64,000 nucleotides of DNA from Achromobacter aloeverae. GTDB lineage: Bacteria > Pseudomonadota > Gammaproteobacteria > Burkholderiales > Burkholderiaceae_B. Below, piece by piece: positions 10,603 to 19,206 of this stretch (position 1 is the stretch's first letter; each line of letters begins with the position of its first letter). A program made the position numbers and the translations under genes. The notes beneath the pieces were generated by a model that worked only from the letters and a program-made list of their open reading frames with translations, was not told the origin of the DNA and searched no databases. Location: the NCBI RefSeq assembly GCF_004121055.1, contig NZ_PYAL01000001.1:992001-1056000 (forward strand). The letters run 5' to 3'.

Positions 10603-11778
10603 CTAGCGGACGCAGAGGTAGCCTGTCGTGGCGCCCTCGCCACCATTCATATCGCCCGTCCGGGAAATCCGGATGGCGTCGTGGCCCGCCGGGCAACTGC
10701 AACGCCCGGTCCGTGGATTGGCGGTCGAGACCAGGCCGGGTGTCCAGCAGCCGAAAAAGCTGTGCACGAAAAACACGCCGCCGAAACCGCCCGGCGACGA
10801 CCACCGGCCGGCCACGCAGGACAGGGATGCGCCGTCTTCCGCGCGCGCCACCAGGCCGTCGGGGGAACAGGCGTCCCCCATCCTGGCCCGGGCGCCGACG
10901 AACAAATGCCCGTCCGTGCTCAAGCGCCTGGCCGCGTGCATGCCGCCCGCGACCGTGACATCGCCCTGGAAGTCCGGATTGCGGGAGTCGCGCATGCGCA
11001 CGTAAGGCCAGGCGGCGGCGGTGTCCAGGCCCGCCCAGACGGCCACCGTCCCGACCGGCAGGCGCCCCATGCCCGGGATCGGCGGATTGGGAAAATGGAA
11101 ATTGGGGCCACGGAGATGGTCAGGCGCCAGCCCGTCGACGTGGCCGCCATGGCCGCCGGCCCCGGCCAGGATGGCGGCCAGGGTGGCGGGATCGGCGCCT
11201 GGCTGGCCCGTGCCCGAGCCGCCTTCCCGGCCGCTCCAGGCACCCACTGGCGGGGCGCTATAGGCCAGCGCATCCAGGCGGCAGCCCGCGCCCGGACAGG
11301 CCGGTCCGCGCAAGATCCGGATGGCCACCCGCATCCCGCCGGCCGAGGTTACCGGGAAACTGCCGGGCAGGTGGCCATGACGCATCAGTTCGTCCAACCT
11401 TGGGGCGTACGCATCGGCATAGGCCGGGCTGCCGTGCGCATCGCGCGGCGCCGCGCCTTGCGCCAGCTCATCCTGATGACGCGTCATCATGCGGGCCAGT
11501 GCGTCGCGGATTTCCAGCAGCCAGGCGCCGGCCGCCTGCCCGGCAAGCGCCTGGGCCTCGCGCCGCCATGCATCGGCGCCCCACACCGCGGCAAGACATG
11601 CAATGGCCAGGACGAATGCGAGTTCCAGCATCAGGTAGCCGTGCGCTTTCCCGCCCGGTGCGGCATCCGTCGAATGTCGGCGGGCGGACGGACGGGGCGG
11701 ACGGGGCTGACGGGGCGGAAAGGAAAGACGAGAGGCCGACGGACCACGCCGGGCAGGATGGCCGCGCACCGGACGCAT
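10603..11778 (-). CDS. pilV: Type IVb minor pilin / pilus-tip protein, PilV-like
   Basis: The 391-residue protein has a type III prepilin signal: a 47-residue basic, proline-rich leader ending KAHG, then YLMLELAFVLAI with Glu at +5 and a hydrophobic helix. The rest is a large Gly-rich exported domain with paired cysteines (GPACPGAGC) and a Cys-rich C-terminus (GRCSCPAG ... YLCVR). Size and last place in the operon match PilV, the tip adhesin of R64-type thin pili. The ATG at 11778 lies 5 bp after the pilS stop. The open frame continues upstream through pilS, but that part is only the pilin gene read in another frame. A 9-bp repeat (PPR/QPR/PPR) lies in the leader. No shufflon or Rci recombinase is seen. 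Confidence 0.8.
   Translation of the reverse strand: MRPVRGHPARRGPSASRLSFPPRQPRPPRPSARRHSTDAAPGGKAHGYLMLELAFVLAIACLAAVWGADAWRREAQALAGQAAGAWLLEIRDALARMMTRHQDELAQGAAPRDAHGSPAYADAYAPRLDELMRHGHLPGSFPVTSAGGMRVAIRILRGPACPGAGCRLDALAYSAPPVGAWSGREGGSGTGQPGADPATLAAILAGAGGHGGHVDGLAPDHLRGPNFHFPNPPIPGMGRLPVGTVAVWAGLDTAAAWPYVRMRDSRNPDFQGDVTVAGGMHAARRLSTDGHLFVGARARMGDACSPDGLVARAEDGASLSCVAGRWSSPGGFGGVFFVHSFFGCWTPGLVSTANPRTGRCSCPAGHDAIRISRTGDMNGGEGATTGYLCVR
11692..11718 (-). repeat. 9-bp tandem repeat in the pilV leader
   Basis: Three in-frame 9-bp units (CCGCCCCGT, CAGCCCCGT, CCGCCCCGT on the coding strand) encode PPR-QPR-PPR at residues 21-29 of PilV, within the prepilin leader. It is one of the start-proximal repeats found through this operon. 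Confidence 0.75.
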
Positions 11779-11783
11779 TGCTT

Positions 11784-12425
11784 TCACCGCACGGTAAAGA
11801 CAAAGGTATTGGCGTCGCCCGCGCTGCACTGCTCCTGGGCGCGGGCCGGGTCGTAAGGCTGTGCAGGAATGCGGGTGGCGTCCTTCACCACCACGCGGCC
11901 GCCCTTGCCTTCTACGGCGATGATGTCCGCCATCCGCTGCATGACGGCTGCCAGTGTCGGGCATGCGGCATCGTTGACATGCGTGGCCGTGAGCGTGAAG
12001 GCGGACCCCGCCCCGCCCTCGCCCACCGCCGCGGGGGCCAGCGTCAGCGTGCCGTGGCCCGCGCGGCCCTTGCCGCCCAATCCGTGGGCCACCGAGGCCG
12101 AGACGCCCTCCCCCGTCACCGCGATCACCGAAGAACCGCGCAGGGCTTGCGCCAGCAGGCCCGTATGCACGCCGGCATAAGGCGTGGGGCCGCTGCCCTG
12201 GGCATTGGTCTTGGCGTGCGTGATGTAGCGCTGCAAGGCCTCGCCGACCTTGGGCACCTTGTTCTCGATGACGAAGGTGCCCAGCGCGGGAACGCCGATG
12301 ATGGCGATCAGCAACACGATGGCGGTAACGATGGAGACCTCGATAAGGGAAAAGCCATCGGCCGGACGGAGCCGGGCGTGGCGGACAGGGGCATGGAGGG
12401 GGGCATGGAGGGGAGCATGATTCAT
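11784..12425 (-). CDS. pilS: Type IVb major pilin, PilS-like prepilin
   Basis: The 213-residue prepilin has a long 24-residue leader ending PADG, then FSLIEVSIVTAIVLLIAI with Glu at +5, so processing is expected between Gly24 and Phe25. Long leaders and this domain size are typical of type IVb pilins of the R64 PilS group. Cys155 and Cys200 are placed to form the C-terminal disulfide loop of type IV pilins. The ATG at 12425 is preferred to an upstream in-frame start at 12497, which would overlap pilR. The leader holds a 12-bp repeat (HAPL-HAPL-HAPV). It is followed 5 bp later by pilV. Confidence 0.88.
   Translation of the reverse strand: MNHAPLHAPLHAPVRHARLRPADGFSLIEVSIVTAIVLLIAIIGVPALGTFVIENKVPKVGEALQRYITHAKTNAQGSGPTPYAGVHTGLLAQALRGSSVIAVTGEGVSASVAHGLGGKGRAGHGTLTLAPAAVGEGGAGSAFTLTATHVNDAACPTLAAVMQRMADIIAVEGKGGRVVVKDATRIPAQPYDPARAQEQCSAGDANTFVFTVR
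12384..12419 (-). repeat. 12-bp tandem repeat in the pilS leader
   Basis: Three in-frame 12-bp units encode HAPL, HAPL and HAPV at residues 3-14 of prepilin PilS, directly after the start codon. On the plus strand the unit reads about GCATGGAGGGGG. Unit gain or loss would change leader length but not frame. Confidence 0.8.
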
Positions 12426-12493
12426 GGCGAGAATGTCCTTGGAACGAAGTTGGAAAAACCAGCCTGGCGGGGTCAGCCTGGTGTTGAGCGGCG

Positions 12494-13669
12494 TCAACCG
12501 CCATGCATGCGCGTCAGGGCGTGGCGCATTTCATCGATGACGGCGTAGTGCCAGAGCGTCAGGCCCAGCACCGCCGCCAGCCCGCAGGCGAGCAGGCACC
12601 AGCGCAGGATGGCGGCCTGGACGCGCAGGCGCGGAAGAAAACGGATTTCGATACGCTGGCGCGTGCGCGCGACGCCGCCCTCCACGCCATGCGCGGCCAC
12701 CATGTCGGCGAGATACCAGCTCATGTCGGCGTCGATCAGCCCCGTATCGAAGGTATCGCCGCCAACCAGGCCGGCATCGATGCGCCCGATCATCGCGGCG
12801 ATATGCGCGGCGAACCATGGGGTCGCGTCCCGTCCCAGCATGAACAGCGCCTCGCGCAGCCGCGTGTCCACATTGCCGCGCTGGCGCACCAGGACGGACA
12901 GCAGCGCCAGGAACCGGATGCAATGGAAGTCGCGATACAGCCGCCAGACCGGCCGGCGGTCGAGCCAATCGCGCAACCGGCCTGTATGGCGCGACAGTGA
13001 GGCCGACAGCCCCCACAAGCCCAGGACGCAGGCCAGGCAGGACAAGGGCAAGCCCACCCGTAATCCGTCCGCGCCACTGAACAAGGCTCGGGTCAGGCCG
13101 CCGTGCCATGCGGGAGGCACGGACTGAAAGACCGCCTGCAACCGGGGGACGGTCCACAGCGGCACGGCGCCGCCCAGCAGCAACGCGACCCCCAGGGCTG
13201 CCAGTCCCACCGCGCAATTGGCCACCAGGATGCCGCGGGCCCGGTCGATCAGGGTGACGGCCCGCGCCAGGTCGCGCAAGGTGGCGGCGAATGCCCCGCC
13301 GCCGGCATCCTGCGCCACCCGCAGCAGGGCCAGCTCGCCGGCCGGCAGGGTTCCGGCCCAGGCCTGAGCCACGTCCCCGGCGGACCGCTCGTACGCCAAC
13401 GCCCAATGACGCGCCAGGCGGCCGCGGGCCGTCGCGGGCCCATGCCGCCGTGCATCGTCGTCGAAGATATCGCGCAGCGTCTTGCGCCCTTGCAAGCCAT
13501 CCAGGAGATCCGCCAGGTACTCGTAGTAGTCCGCCCGATGCGCGGCAAAGCGGGCCGCGTCGTGGCGCAGGCAGGCGCGCTGCCAGCCGGCGCGGCAGCG
13601 ATCCACCAGCGCGGCGGCGACGGCGCCGGGCTCGCGCGGGAAATGGCGGACGGGAGACGGTTCATGCAT
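12494..13669 (-). CDS. pilR: Type IVb pilus inner-membrane platform protein, PilR-like
   Basis: A GspF/PilC-family platform protein that anchors the assembly ATPase at the inner membrane. The 391-residue protein has a cytoplasmic N-terminal helical domain and hydrophobic segments near residues 146-170, 205-225 and 354-378, giving the usual duplicated helical-domain/membrane-helix layout. The ATG at 13669 overlaps the end of pilQ by 8 bp. Position between the ATPase and the pilin gene is that of pilR in R64-type operons. Its start shows no tandem repeat, unlike its neighbours. Confidence 0.85.
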   Translation of the reverse strand: MHEPSPVRHFPREPGAVAAALVDRCRAGWQRACLRHDAARFAAHRADYYEYLADLLDGLQGRKTLRDIFDDDARRHGPATARGRLARHWALAYERSAGDVAQAWAGTLPAGELALLRVAQDAGGGAFAATLRDLARAVTLIDRARGILVANCAVGLAALGVALLLGGAVPLWTVPRLQAVFQSVPPAWHGGLTRALFSGADGLRVGLPLSCLACVLGLWGLSASLSRHTGRLRDWLDRRPVWRLYRDFHCIRFLALLSVLVRQRGNVDTRLREALFMLGRDATPWFAAHIAAMIGRIDAGLVGGDTFDTGLIDADMSWYLADMVAAHGVEGGVARTRQRIEIRFLPRLRVQAAILRWCLLACGLAAVLGLTLWHYAVIDEMRHALTRMHGG

Positions 13670-15452
13670 GGGCCGCCTCCCGCCAGGACGCGCGTTCCAG
13701 CGCCACCGTTTCAAAGGAGCGGAAATGGCTTTCGATATCGCGCGGATCGATAAGGCCCAGGGACGCCTTGTAGAGCGCGCAGGCCATGGCGTTCTTGTCG
13801 CGCATGTCGGCGTCGGTAACGGAGGCGGTGGCGCGATCGCGCCACCGCTGGCGCAAGCGCACATAATCGCGATTGCGCACGCTGCGCAGGAAAGCCTCGT
13901 CCAATCCCGGCTCGATCATTTCCGCCACCACCGTGCGCCCCTTGAATCCGCGCGCCTGCGGCAGGTCCGGATGCTCGCATTCGGGACAGCCCGCGGGGTT
14001 GCGCACGCGCAAGGATGCTTCGTCCAATGCGTACAGACCCAGCAGGCGCGCGGCCCAGGCCCGACGATGCGCGCCCGCCTCGCCGCGATAGAGCGCATCC
14101 AGTGGCAGCGCGCAGGCGGGACAGAGCCGCGGCAGCAAGGCCTGCCACACCAGCAGCTTCAACACGCCCGGAATGGCAAGGAAGTCGCGCGAAACCCCAA
14201 TGAAATCGGAGGCAAGGCGCTCGGGAATCATCCAGGCCGCGGCGGCGTGCGTCGTCGTATAGAGGTTGACGCCGGATCCCGCCAGGTCCATGAAGGCGCG
14301 CCCGGTCTCGGCGTCGCGTATCTCTCCCACCAGCAGGTCATGCATGGCGCAGCGCTTGATGGTGCGCAGCTTGGCGTCGAACACCGACGGCGCGGACTCG
14401 TCCAGGCTGCGACCCACCGTATTCTGCAAGGCATTGGCGATGCAATATTCCACGGGGTCTTCCAAGGTGATGACCTTGCGCGTGTCGGGCAGGGACCGGA
14501 CCAGGGCAGCGAGGGTGGTCGATTTGCCGGCCCCCACGGCGCCGGCCAGGACCACCGCGCCTCCTTCGGCCAGGCAGACGCGGCGCAACATGGTGATCTG
14601 CGTGTCCAGGTAGCCGAGCTCCCGCAAGGACCAGGCCGCGCCGTCGGCCTGCGGTCGCAGCACGCGCAGGCATACCGCCGGCCCGGTATCCGCGGCCAGC
14701 GACGCCCAGCGCAAAAGGATGGGCTTGCCATCCACCTCGATGTCCAGCCGACCTTGCTGTTCGACGCGGGGATCGAACACCGCGCCATTGCCGCCGCGCA
14801 CGTCCATCCACGCCACGGCCAGCATTTCCATCAAGGTCGCGGTGGGCATGTGGCGAAAGCGCGGCGGCGTCACGTAGCTGCCCCCCTGCGTGTAGCGCAC
14901 TTCGGATTCGGCGCGTTGCAGGAAGACGTTGAAATGCACGTCGCTGGCGTTGTGCCTGACGCCCCAGGCAACGAGGTCGACGAATGCCGCGGCCAGCGCC
15001 GACTTGTGGCGATCCGCCAGCACCGCGCGCCGGTTGCGCAGTTGGTCCGCCCCCAACTGCCCTCGCGCGACGGCCAGCAGCAGGGGCGCCGGCATGAGAT
15101 ATCGCGACGGCCGGGCCATGCGGTAGCCCCGCCGCACGATCAGGCGCTCCAGCTCGTCGGCCTGGTCGCCGGCCGCGTAATCGGCAAGCAGGAACAGCGC
15201 CACCGTGCCGTCGCGCAACACCACCGGGCAGAGATGTCCCGATAGCGCCGCAAGATCGAATTCGTCGTTCAAGGGGCGCAGGAAGGCCGGCGACAGGCGG
15301 GCAATATCATCCTGGCTGGCCAGATGCGGGAGGTCACCTACGTGCTTCGTGCCCGCTGACCTGGCGCTTTCCGCGCGCACGGGCGCCGGGCCGTCGGCTT
15401 GATGCTGGGATTGATGCTGGGCTTGATGCTGGTCGAAGCGTCGCAGGAACAT
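13662..15452 (-). CDS. pilQ: Type IVb pilus assembly ATPase, PilQ-like (GspE family)
   Basis: Secretion-type hexameric ATPase driving pilus extension from the cytoplasm. The 596-residue protein has Walker A GAVGAGKSTT (Lys near 310), the Asp box in ITLEDPVEY, Walker B in HDLLVGEIRDAE, and the His box near TTTHAAAAW. A zinc-type tetracysteine is split as CPAC and CPEC. The ATG at 15452 is chosen over a TTG at 15458 because the AGGAGG site lies 8 bp before the ATG and would abut the TTG. It starts 2 bp after the pilP stop and ends inside pilR. The N-terminus has a QHQ repeat. Confidence 0.92.
   Translation of the reverse strand: MFLRRFDQHQAQHQSQHQADGPAPVRAESARSAGTKHVGDLPHLASQDDIARLSPAFLRPLNDEFDLAALSGHLCPVVLRDGTVALFLLADYAAGDQADELERLIVRRGYRMARPSRYLMPAPLLLAVARGQLGADQLRNRRAVLADRHKSALAAAFVDLVAWGVRHNASDVHFNVFLQRAESEVRYTQGGSYVTPPRFRHMPTATLMEMLAVAWMDVRGGNGAVFDPRVEQQGRLDIEVDGKPILLRWASLAADTGPAVCLRVLRPQADGAAWSLRELGYLDTQITMLRRVCLAEGGAVVLAGAVGAGKSTTLAALVRSLPDTRKVITLEDPVEYCIANALQNTVGRSLDESAPSVFDAKLRTIKRCAMHDLLVGEIRDAETGRAFMDLAGSGVNLYTTTHAAAAWMIPERLASDFIGVSRDFLAIPGVLKLLVWQALLPRLCPACALPLDALYRGEAGAHRRAWAARLLGLYALDEASLRVRNPAGCPECEHPDLPQARGFKGRTVVAEMIEPGLDEAFLRSVRNRDYVRLRQRWRDRATASVTDADMRDKNAMACALYKASLGLIDPRDIESHFRSFETVALERASWREAAHA
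15399..15434 (-). repeat. 12-bp tandem repeat near the pilQ start
   Basis: Three in-frame 12-bp units, on the plus strand about GCTTGATGCTGG, encode DQHQ, AQHQ and SQHQ at residues 7-18 of the ATPase. They lie ahead of any recognisable domain, within the first 20 codons. Confidence 0.8.
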
Positions 15453-15454
15453 CG

Positions 15455-16132
15455 TCAATTCCTCCTTTCTTCCCGGTGCCCCTTCGCGTCCAGGCAGGCG
15501 ATGCGCGCGCCGTCACCGCCTTGCAGGCGCACGCACTCGCCCAGCACGGCAGCCAGGGCATAGACGCCGGCGCCACCGCCCGGCGCGTGCTCCGGCCATC
15601 GCCGGCCCGCGCGGTAGCGCGCGACCTGGCCGTTGATATGCACATCCACATGCAGTCGCCGCCCAACGCCATAGATCGCGGCGACGGCCACACGGTCGGC
15701 ATGGGGCGCCGGCGACGGCGCCAGCGATGGACCCGCCGCACCGTCCATATGGGACCGGTCGCTCCCCACGCCAAGCCGCGCGCGCAGGGCCGCCGCCGTC
15801 TCCGCTTGCAGCAAGGCCTCCACGCTGCCCGCGACCGGCCACGCGCAAGCATCGGCCGCCGGAGGCGTGTCCGGAGACCGGCCGACGCCGGGCGGCGCCT
15901 GCACCGCCGTGGCCGCGCCGCAGAGGGTCGCCGACATGAGCAGACTCATGCACGCTGCCGACCTCATGCACGCTGTGCACCTCACGCACGCTGTCCACCT
16001 CACGCACGCTGTCCATCTGGCGCACGCTGCCCATCTCATGCACGCTGCCCATCTCACGCAAGCGGTGCGGCTGCGCGCGCCCTGACCGCCATATCCAGCA
16101 CGCCCGCGTGGCAAGGTCTCAGTCCTTTTCAT
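15455..16132 (-). CDS. pilP: Type IVb pilus biogenesis protein, PilP-like
   Basis: Small periplasmic protein of thin-pilus operons. The C-terminal half carries the recognisable stretch VAAIYGVGRRLHVDVHINGQ, typical of PilP beta-rich domains. A plausible signal sequence (MSLLMSATLCGAATAVQA) begins only about 60 residues into the frame. The ATG at 16132 overlaps the pilO end by 14 bp and gives 225 residues. In that reading the first 60 residues are mostly a six-residue Cys-x-Arg-Trp-x-Ala repeat encoded by 18-bp units. Each of the first six units holds an in-frame ATG, GTG or GCG at the same place, so the real start may be inside the array. It runs into pilQ with a 2-bp gap. Confidence 0.75.
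   Translation of the reverse strand: MKRTETLPRGRAGYGGQGARSRTACVRWAACMRWAACARWTACVRWTACVRCTACMRSAACMSLLMSATLCGAATAVQAPPGVGRSPDTPPAADACAWPVAGSVEALLQAETAAALRARLGVGSDRSHMDGAAGPSLAPSPAPHADRVAVAAIYGVGRRLHVDVHINGQVARYRAGRRWPEHAPGGGAGVYALAAVLGECVRLQGGDGARIACLDAKGHREERRN
15946..16071. repeat. Seven-unit 18-bp tandem repeat in the 5' part of pilP
   Basis: Seven 18-bp units of the form CTCATGCACGCTGCCCAT (plus strand) with a few substitutions each; the last is the most diverged. On the coding strand they give the hexapeptide Cys-Met/Val/Ala-Arg-Trp-x-Ala. Because 18 is a multiple of three, copy-number change keeps pilP in frame. Coordinates are good to about one base. Confidence 0.85.
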
Positions 16133-17477
16133 AGACCACCCCTTGCAAGCGGGCCGTCAACACACTGCCGGCCGCTTCGGCGCGGCGGCCCGGTGTCAAC
16201 GCCAGCGTGACCTCCTGCCACGCCGCTTTCGCGGGCGGCGCCTGGAACAGGGCATAGGAACGCAATGGACCATGCAGCAATACGGGACGGGAGTACAGGA
16301 CAGGAAGCCCCGCCGGCCTGGGCAAGGGTAAGCCGGCCTCGTCCAGCGGCGGCGTCAATGGCAGCGCGGCAGCTGCTCCCAGCGTGAGGCTGCCAAACGC
16401 GGGTTGCAGTGTTTGCAACAGGCTGCCCAGCCGGATATCGCCGGCTTGCCGCCGACTGAGCGCATCGACATCCACGCCGGCGCCTGGCCCCGCCGCTACC
16501 CGCCAGGCCACGCGCGCGTCATCGAGCCCCTCGAAATGCGGCCCATCGAAACCTGCCTGGCCGCGCGCCGGCGGCGCGTCCGCGAAGGTCTGGTTGGTCC
16601 CGCCGGGGCCCAGGCGGCGGTAACGCGCCTCGCATCGCCACCCGCTCGCCTGGGCGGCGCAACGCGCCGACGCCAGCCGCCACCCTCGCGCGTGGATGGG
16701 AAGTTGCCGCAAGGACAGGAAGACCCTCCCCAACCACGCTGCGTCGTGCAGCGGCAATGCGGCGGCCTGGCGCGCCAACGCCGCCTGCCAGGCCGCCAGC
16801 GGATCGAGCGCCCGGGCGGCCGGGGTCGCCGGCGGTCTCCAAAGACGCCATGCCTGCCATGCCGCGCCCGCCACGAGCCCTGCCGCCAGCAGCACGCCGC
16901 ATCCCCGCGCGCCCGCGGGCGCCAGGCCCACCCAGGGACTGAGACGCCAGAGCGTGGTGGAAGGACCGAGATTGGCCGCCAACGCCGCCAGGTCAAGCAG
17001 GTGCATCGCCGAAGCCAGGCCTGGATAGAACTGCTCCAGTTCCGCCAGCGCCTGGTCACGATGGGCATAGACGCGGTCGGTGCGCGCCATGACGGCGCCA
17101 TCCTGCGTCGCCACCAGCCAGGCCTGGCCCGCGGTCATCGTCAACATCCCGGCCGCCAAGCCTTGCGGAAAGGACTGCGCGAAAGCCTGCGCCGCGCTGT
17201 GACAGGGACGCGGACGACACCGCAAGCGCGTGCAACCGACAGCGGCGGCCCGCGTGCCGCCGTGCACATAGTGGGTGGCGCGCGCCTCGCGAGCCCGCCG
17301 TCGCGCCAAGGTATCCGGCCGGCTTCCCACCAGGGGAAACCAGCGCATGCCGAAAACCAGCATCGCGCCATCGTCCAGGTCCATGGTCCATGCCTCGCCC
17401 ATCGCGCGCAGATGCGCTTCCGGCGCCGCTTCCACATCGGCTTCCACATCTGTTTGCGTGTCCGTTTGCACCTTCAT
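16119..17477 (-). CDS. pilO: Type IVb pilus protein PilO-like (PilO2 family)
   Basis: Inner-membrane component of the R64-type pilus machine. The 452-residue protein has a cytoplasmic N-terminal half of actin-like character, a single hydrophobic segment around residues 181-200, and a periplasmic C-terminal half. Sequence identity to well-known motifs is low, so the name rests mainly on size, topology and place between pilN and pilP. The ATG lies 1 bp after the pilN stop. The first 23 residues are a four-residue repeat (QTDT/QTDV/EADV/EAAP/EAHL). Confidence 0.75.
   Translation of the reverse strand: MKVQTDTQTDVEADVEAAPEAHLRAMGEAWTMDLDDGAMLVFGMRWFPLVGSRPDTLARRRAREARATHYVHGGTRAAAVGCTRLRCRPRPCHSAAQAFAQSFPQGLAAGMLTMTAGQAWLVATQDGAVMARTDRVYAHRDQALAELEQFYPGLASAMHLLDLAALAANLGPSTTLWRLSPWVGLAPAGARGCGVLLAAGLVAGAAWQAWRLWRPPATPAARALDPLAAWQAALARQAAALPLHDAAWLGRVFLSLRQLPIHARGWRLASARCAAQASGWRCEARYRRLGPGGTNQTFADAPPARGQAGFDGPHFEGLDDARVAWRVAAGPGAGVDVDALSRRQAGDIRLGSLLQTLQPAFGSLTLGAAAALPLTPPLDEAGLPLPRPAGLPVLYSRPVLLHGPLRSYALFQAPPAKAAWQEVTLALTPGRRAEAAGSVLTARLQGVVYEKD
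17409..17468 (-). repeat. 12-bp degenerate tandem repeat at the pilO start
   Basis: Five in-frame 12-bp units encode QTDT, QTDV, EADV, EAAP and EAHL at residues 4-23 of PilO. The two central plus-strand units, GCTTCCACATCG and GCTTCCACATCT, differ by one base; the outer units are more diverged. Confidence 0.7.
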
Positions 17478-17478
17478 C

Positions 17479-19206
17479 TCACCCCTCCTCCACCTGCGCG
17501 GTGACGATGACCACCGTGGTGCTGCGCCCGCTCGCCACCTGGTCCGCCCCGCCCAGCAGCAGCGGCGCGCGCGGCGCCAGACGGCGGCGGTCGTATTCGT
17601 CCTGGCGGCGATCGAAGCCCGAGATCACCATGGGCTCGCCCGGCCTCAACGACACCTGCTGCACCATCCCGCTGCCGTCGATGGTGATCTGCTGCAATTC
17701 GATCTGGTGTTCGCGCCGTCCGAAGGTCAGGGTCTTGAGCGGTTGCGCCACCGTGTTGTCATAAGCGATGGATAGCTGGATGCTGCCGTCGTCCTGCGCG
17801 TCGGGCACCAGCGTCAGGAAGGACCCGACGGTCTCCTGCTTCTGGCTTACAGAGACGGCGGGCAACATGGCGTCCTGTCCCCTGCGGCCGATGTCGCCGC
17901 TGGCGCCCTGCACCTGGTCGACATAGGAAAACGTCGTGCGCACGGCATGGGTGACCGGCCGCCGGTTGAGCGTGAGCACCGGCACGCTGCTATGGCGCAC
18001 GACCGTGCCGGTGACGCTCAACGCGCCGATCAACGCCTTCGACGTGGCGAACGGCCCGCCCGCGATACCCAGGCCCAGGTGCCCGCCGACGGCAGCCTCG
18101 ACCGCGCCGGCCGCCGTGGCGGCGGATGGCGTTGCCGCCGCCACGGCGGCGCGCGCGCTGGAGAAAACGGCGCTCCAGTCTATGCCCGCGCTGGCGCGGT
18201 CCCGCATGACGATGGTGAGTTCCTCGAAGACCAGGCGGATACGCCGCGTCAACGCCCGGTTTTCGCCTTCGAGGAAGCGAGCCACGCGATCGAGCGCTTC
18301 CGGCGTATCTGTGACGATGATGGATGCCGCCGCGCCGGGCACCGCCGCCAGCACGCCGGCCCGGGTGAGGAAGGGTTCGAGACGTGCGCGCAGCGCCGCC
18401 AGCGTGTCCTGCTCCCCCACCGACAAGGTGGTATGCGACGCATTGTCGAAGCCGGCGCCGCGTCCCTGCCCCGTGCGCCCCAGCCGTGCTTCCGACTGCG
18501 CCGTGGGCGTCAGCACACGAATGTTGAAGACCCGGGTTTCGGTACGGAAGAATTCGATGGCGCCGTCCTGGTAGCGCCAGAACACGCCCAGGCGCCATGC
18601 CAGCATATCCAGGGTGCGCGCCAGCGGCTGCGGGCCGCGCGGCGGCTCCGCGCGCGCGGGAAGCTCGGCGGTCATGGCATTGGCGGCCTGGCTCAGGCGC
18701 GGCAGGAACAGCGCCTGGGGCAGCAAGGCTTCGGGCCTGACGCGTACCGGCAGGCCGGTCGCTTGCGCGATACGTTGCGCCAGCACGGAAAGCTCGGCGG
18801 CGCCGCCCGCGAACATGAGGGTAGTATCGACGTCGCGGCGCAATGCGGGAGGTAGCTTGGCTTCGCGCGCCAGGGGACGCGGCCGGCCCGCCAGCCAAGG
18901 CTTGGCGACGTCCTGCAGGGCCTGCCGGCGCCGGGCGTCCAGCAGCGCCGCGCTATTCGCGGCGGTGCCTGCCATCGCCGCCGTGCCTATCCCGGCATCC
19001 CGCGCCGCGCGCGCCTGCCCTTGCCGGGCCTGGTCGCCGATCGCGTCGATACGGGTTTCGGGCACGCAGGCCGCCAATGCAAGCATGGCTGCCGCGCCGG
19101 ATGTCCAGGCCGCGATGCGGGCACTATCGAATGGCCGTTCTATAGGCCACCCTATAGGCCATCCTATGGGCCATTCGACAGTCCATTCGGATTTCGCGCG
19201 GGTCAT
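17479..19206 (-). CDS. pilN: Type IVb pilus outer-membrane secretin lipoprotein, PilN-like
   Basis: Forms the outer-membrane pore for the pilus. The 575-residue protein has a lipoprotein signal ending LALAAC (Cys47), an N-domain region, and a C-terminal secretin domain that includes VPVLTLNRRP, VGSFLTLVPDAQDDGSIQLSI and GEPMVISGF-type strands. Size and order match PilN of R64-type systems. Its ATG overlaps the end of the PilL-like gene by 4 bp (ATGA), and its stop lies 1 bp before pilO. The stretch before the signal sequence is a WPIG repeat encoded by 12-bp units. Confidence 0.92.
   Translation of the reverse strand: MTRAKSEWTVEWPIGWPIGWPIERPFDSARIAAWTSGAAAMLALAACVPETRIDAIGDQARQGQARAARDAGIGTAAMAGTAANSAALLDARRRQALQDVAKPWLAGRPRPLAREAKLPPALRRDVDTTLMFAGGAAELSVLAQRIAQATGLPVRVRPEALLPQALFLPRLSQAANAMTAELPARAEPPRGPQPLARTLDMLAWRLGVFWRYQDGAIEFFRTETRVFNIRVLTPTAQSEARLGRTGQGRGAGFDNASHTTLSVGEQDTLAALRARLEPFLTRAGVLAAVPGAAASIIVTDTPEALDRVARFLEGENRALTRRIRLVFEELTIVMRDRASAGIDWSAVFSSARAAVAAATPSAATAAGAVEAAVGGHLGLGIAGGPFATSKALIGALSVTGTVVRHSSVPVLTLNRRPVTHAVRTTFSYVDQVQGASGDIGRRGQDAMLPAVSVSQKQETVGSFLTLVPDAQDDGSIQLSIAYDNTVAQPLKTLTFGRREHQIELQQITIDGSGMVQQVSLRPGEPMVISGFDRRQDEYDRRRLAPRAPLLLGGADQVASGRSTTVVIVTAQVEEG
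19129..19188 (-). repeat. 12-bp tandem repeat at the pilN start
   Basis: Five consecutive 12-bp units (plus strand GAATGGCCGTTC, TATAGGCCACCC, TATAGGCCATCC, TATGGGCCATTC, GACAGTCCATTC) encode WTVE, WPIG, WPIG and related four-residue units at about residues 7-26 of PilN, just before the lipoprotein signal helix. Confidence 0.85.

Noticed and set aside
10603-11778. A shufflon in the 3' part of pilV
   Set aside because: No cluster of 19-bp inverted repeats, no alternative C-terminal cassettes and no Rci-type recombinase gene; only a single 8-base partial match to the R64 core was noticed.
11784-12504. The pilV reading frame continues upstream through pilS, suggesting a 633-residue fused protein
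   Set aside because: The upstream part is pilS read in a wrong frame; pilS has its own signal, ribosome site context and stop 5 bp before the pilV ATG.
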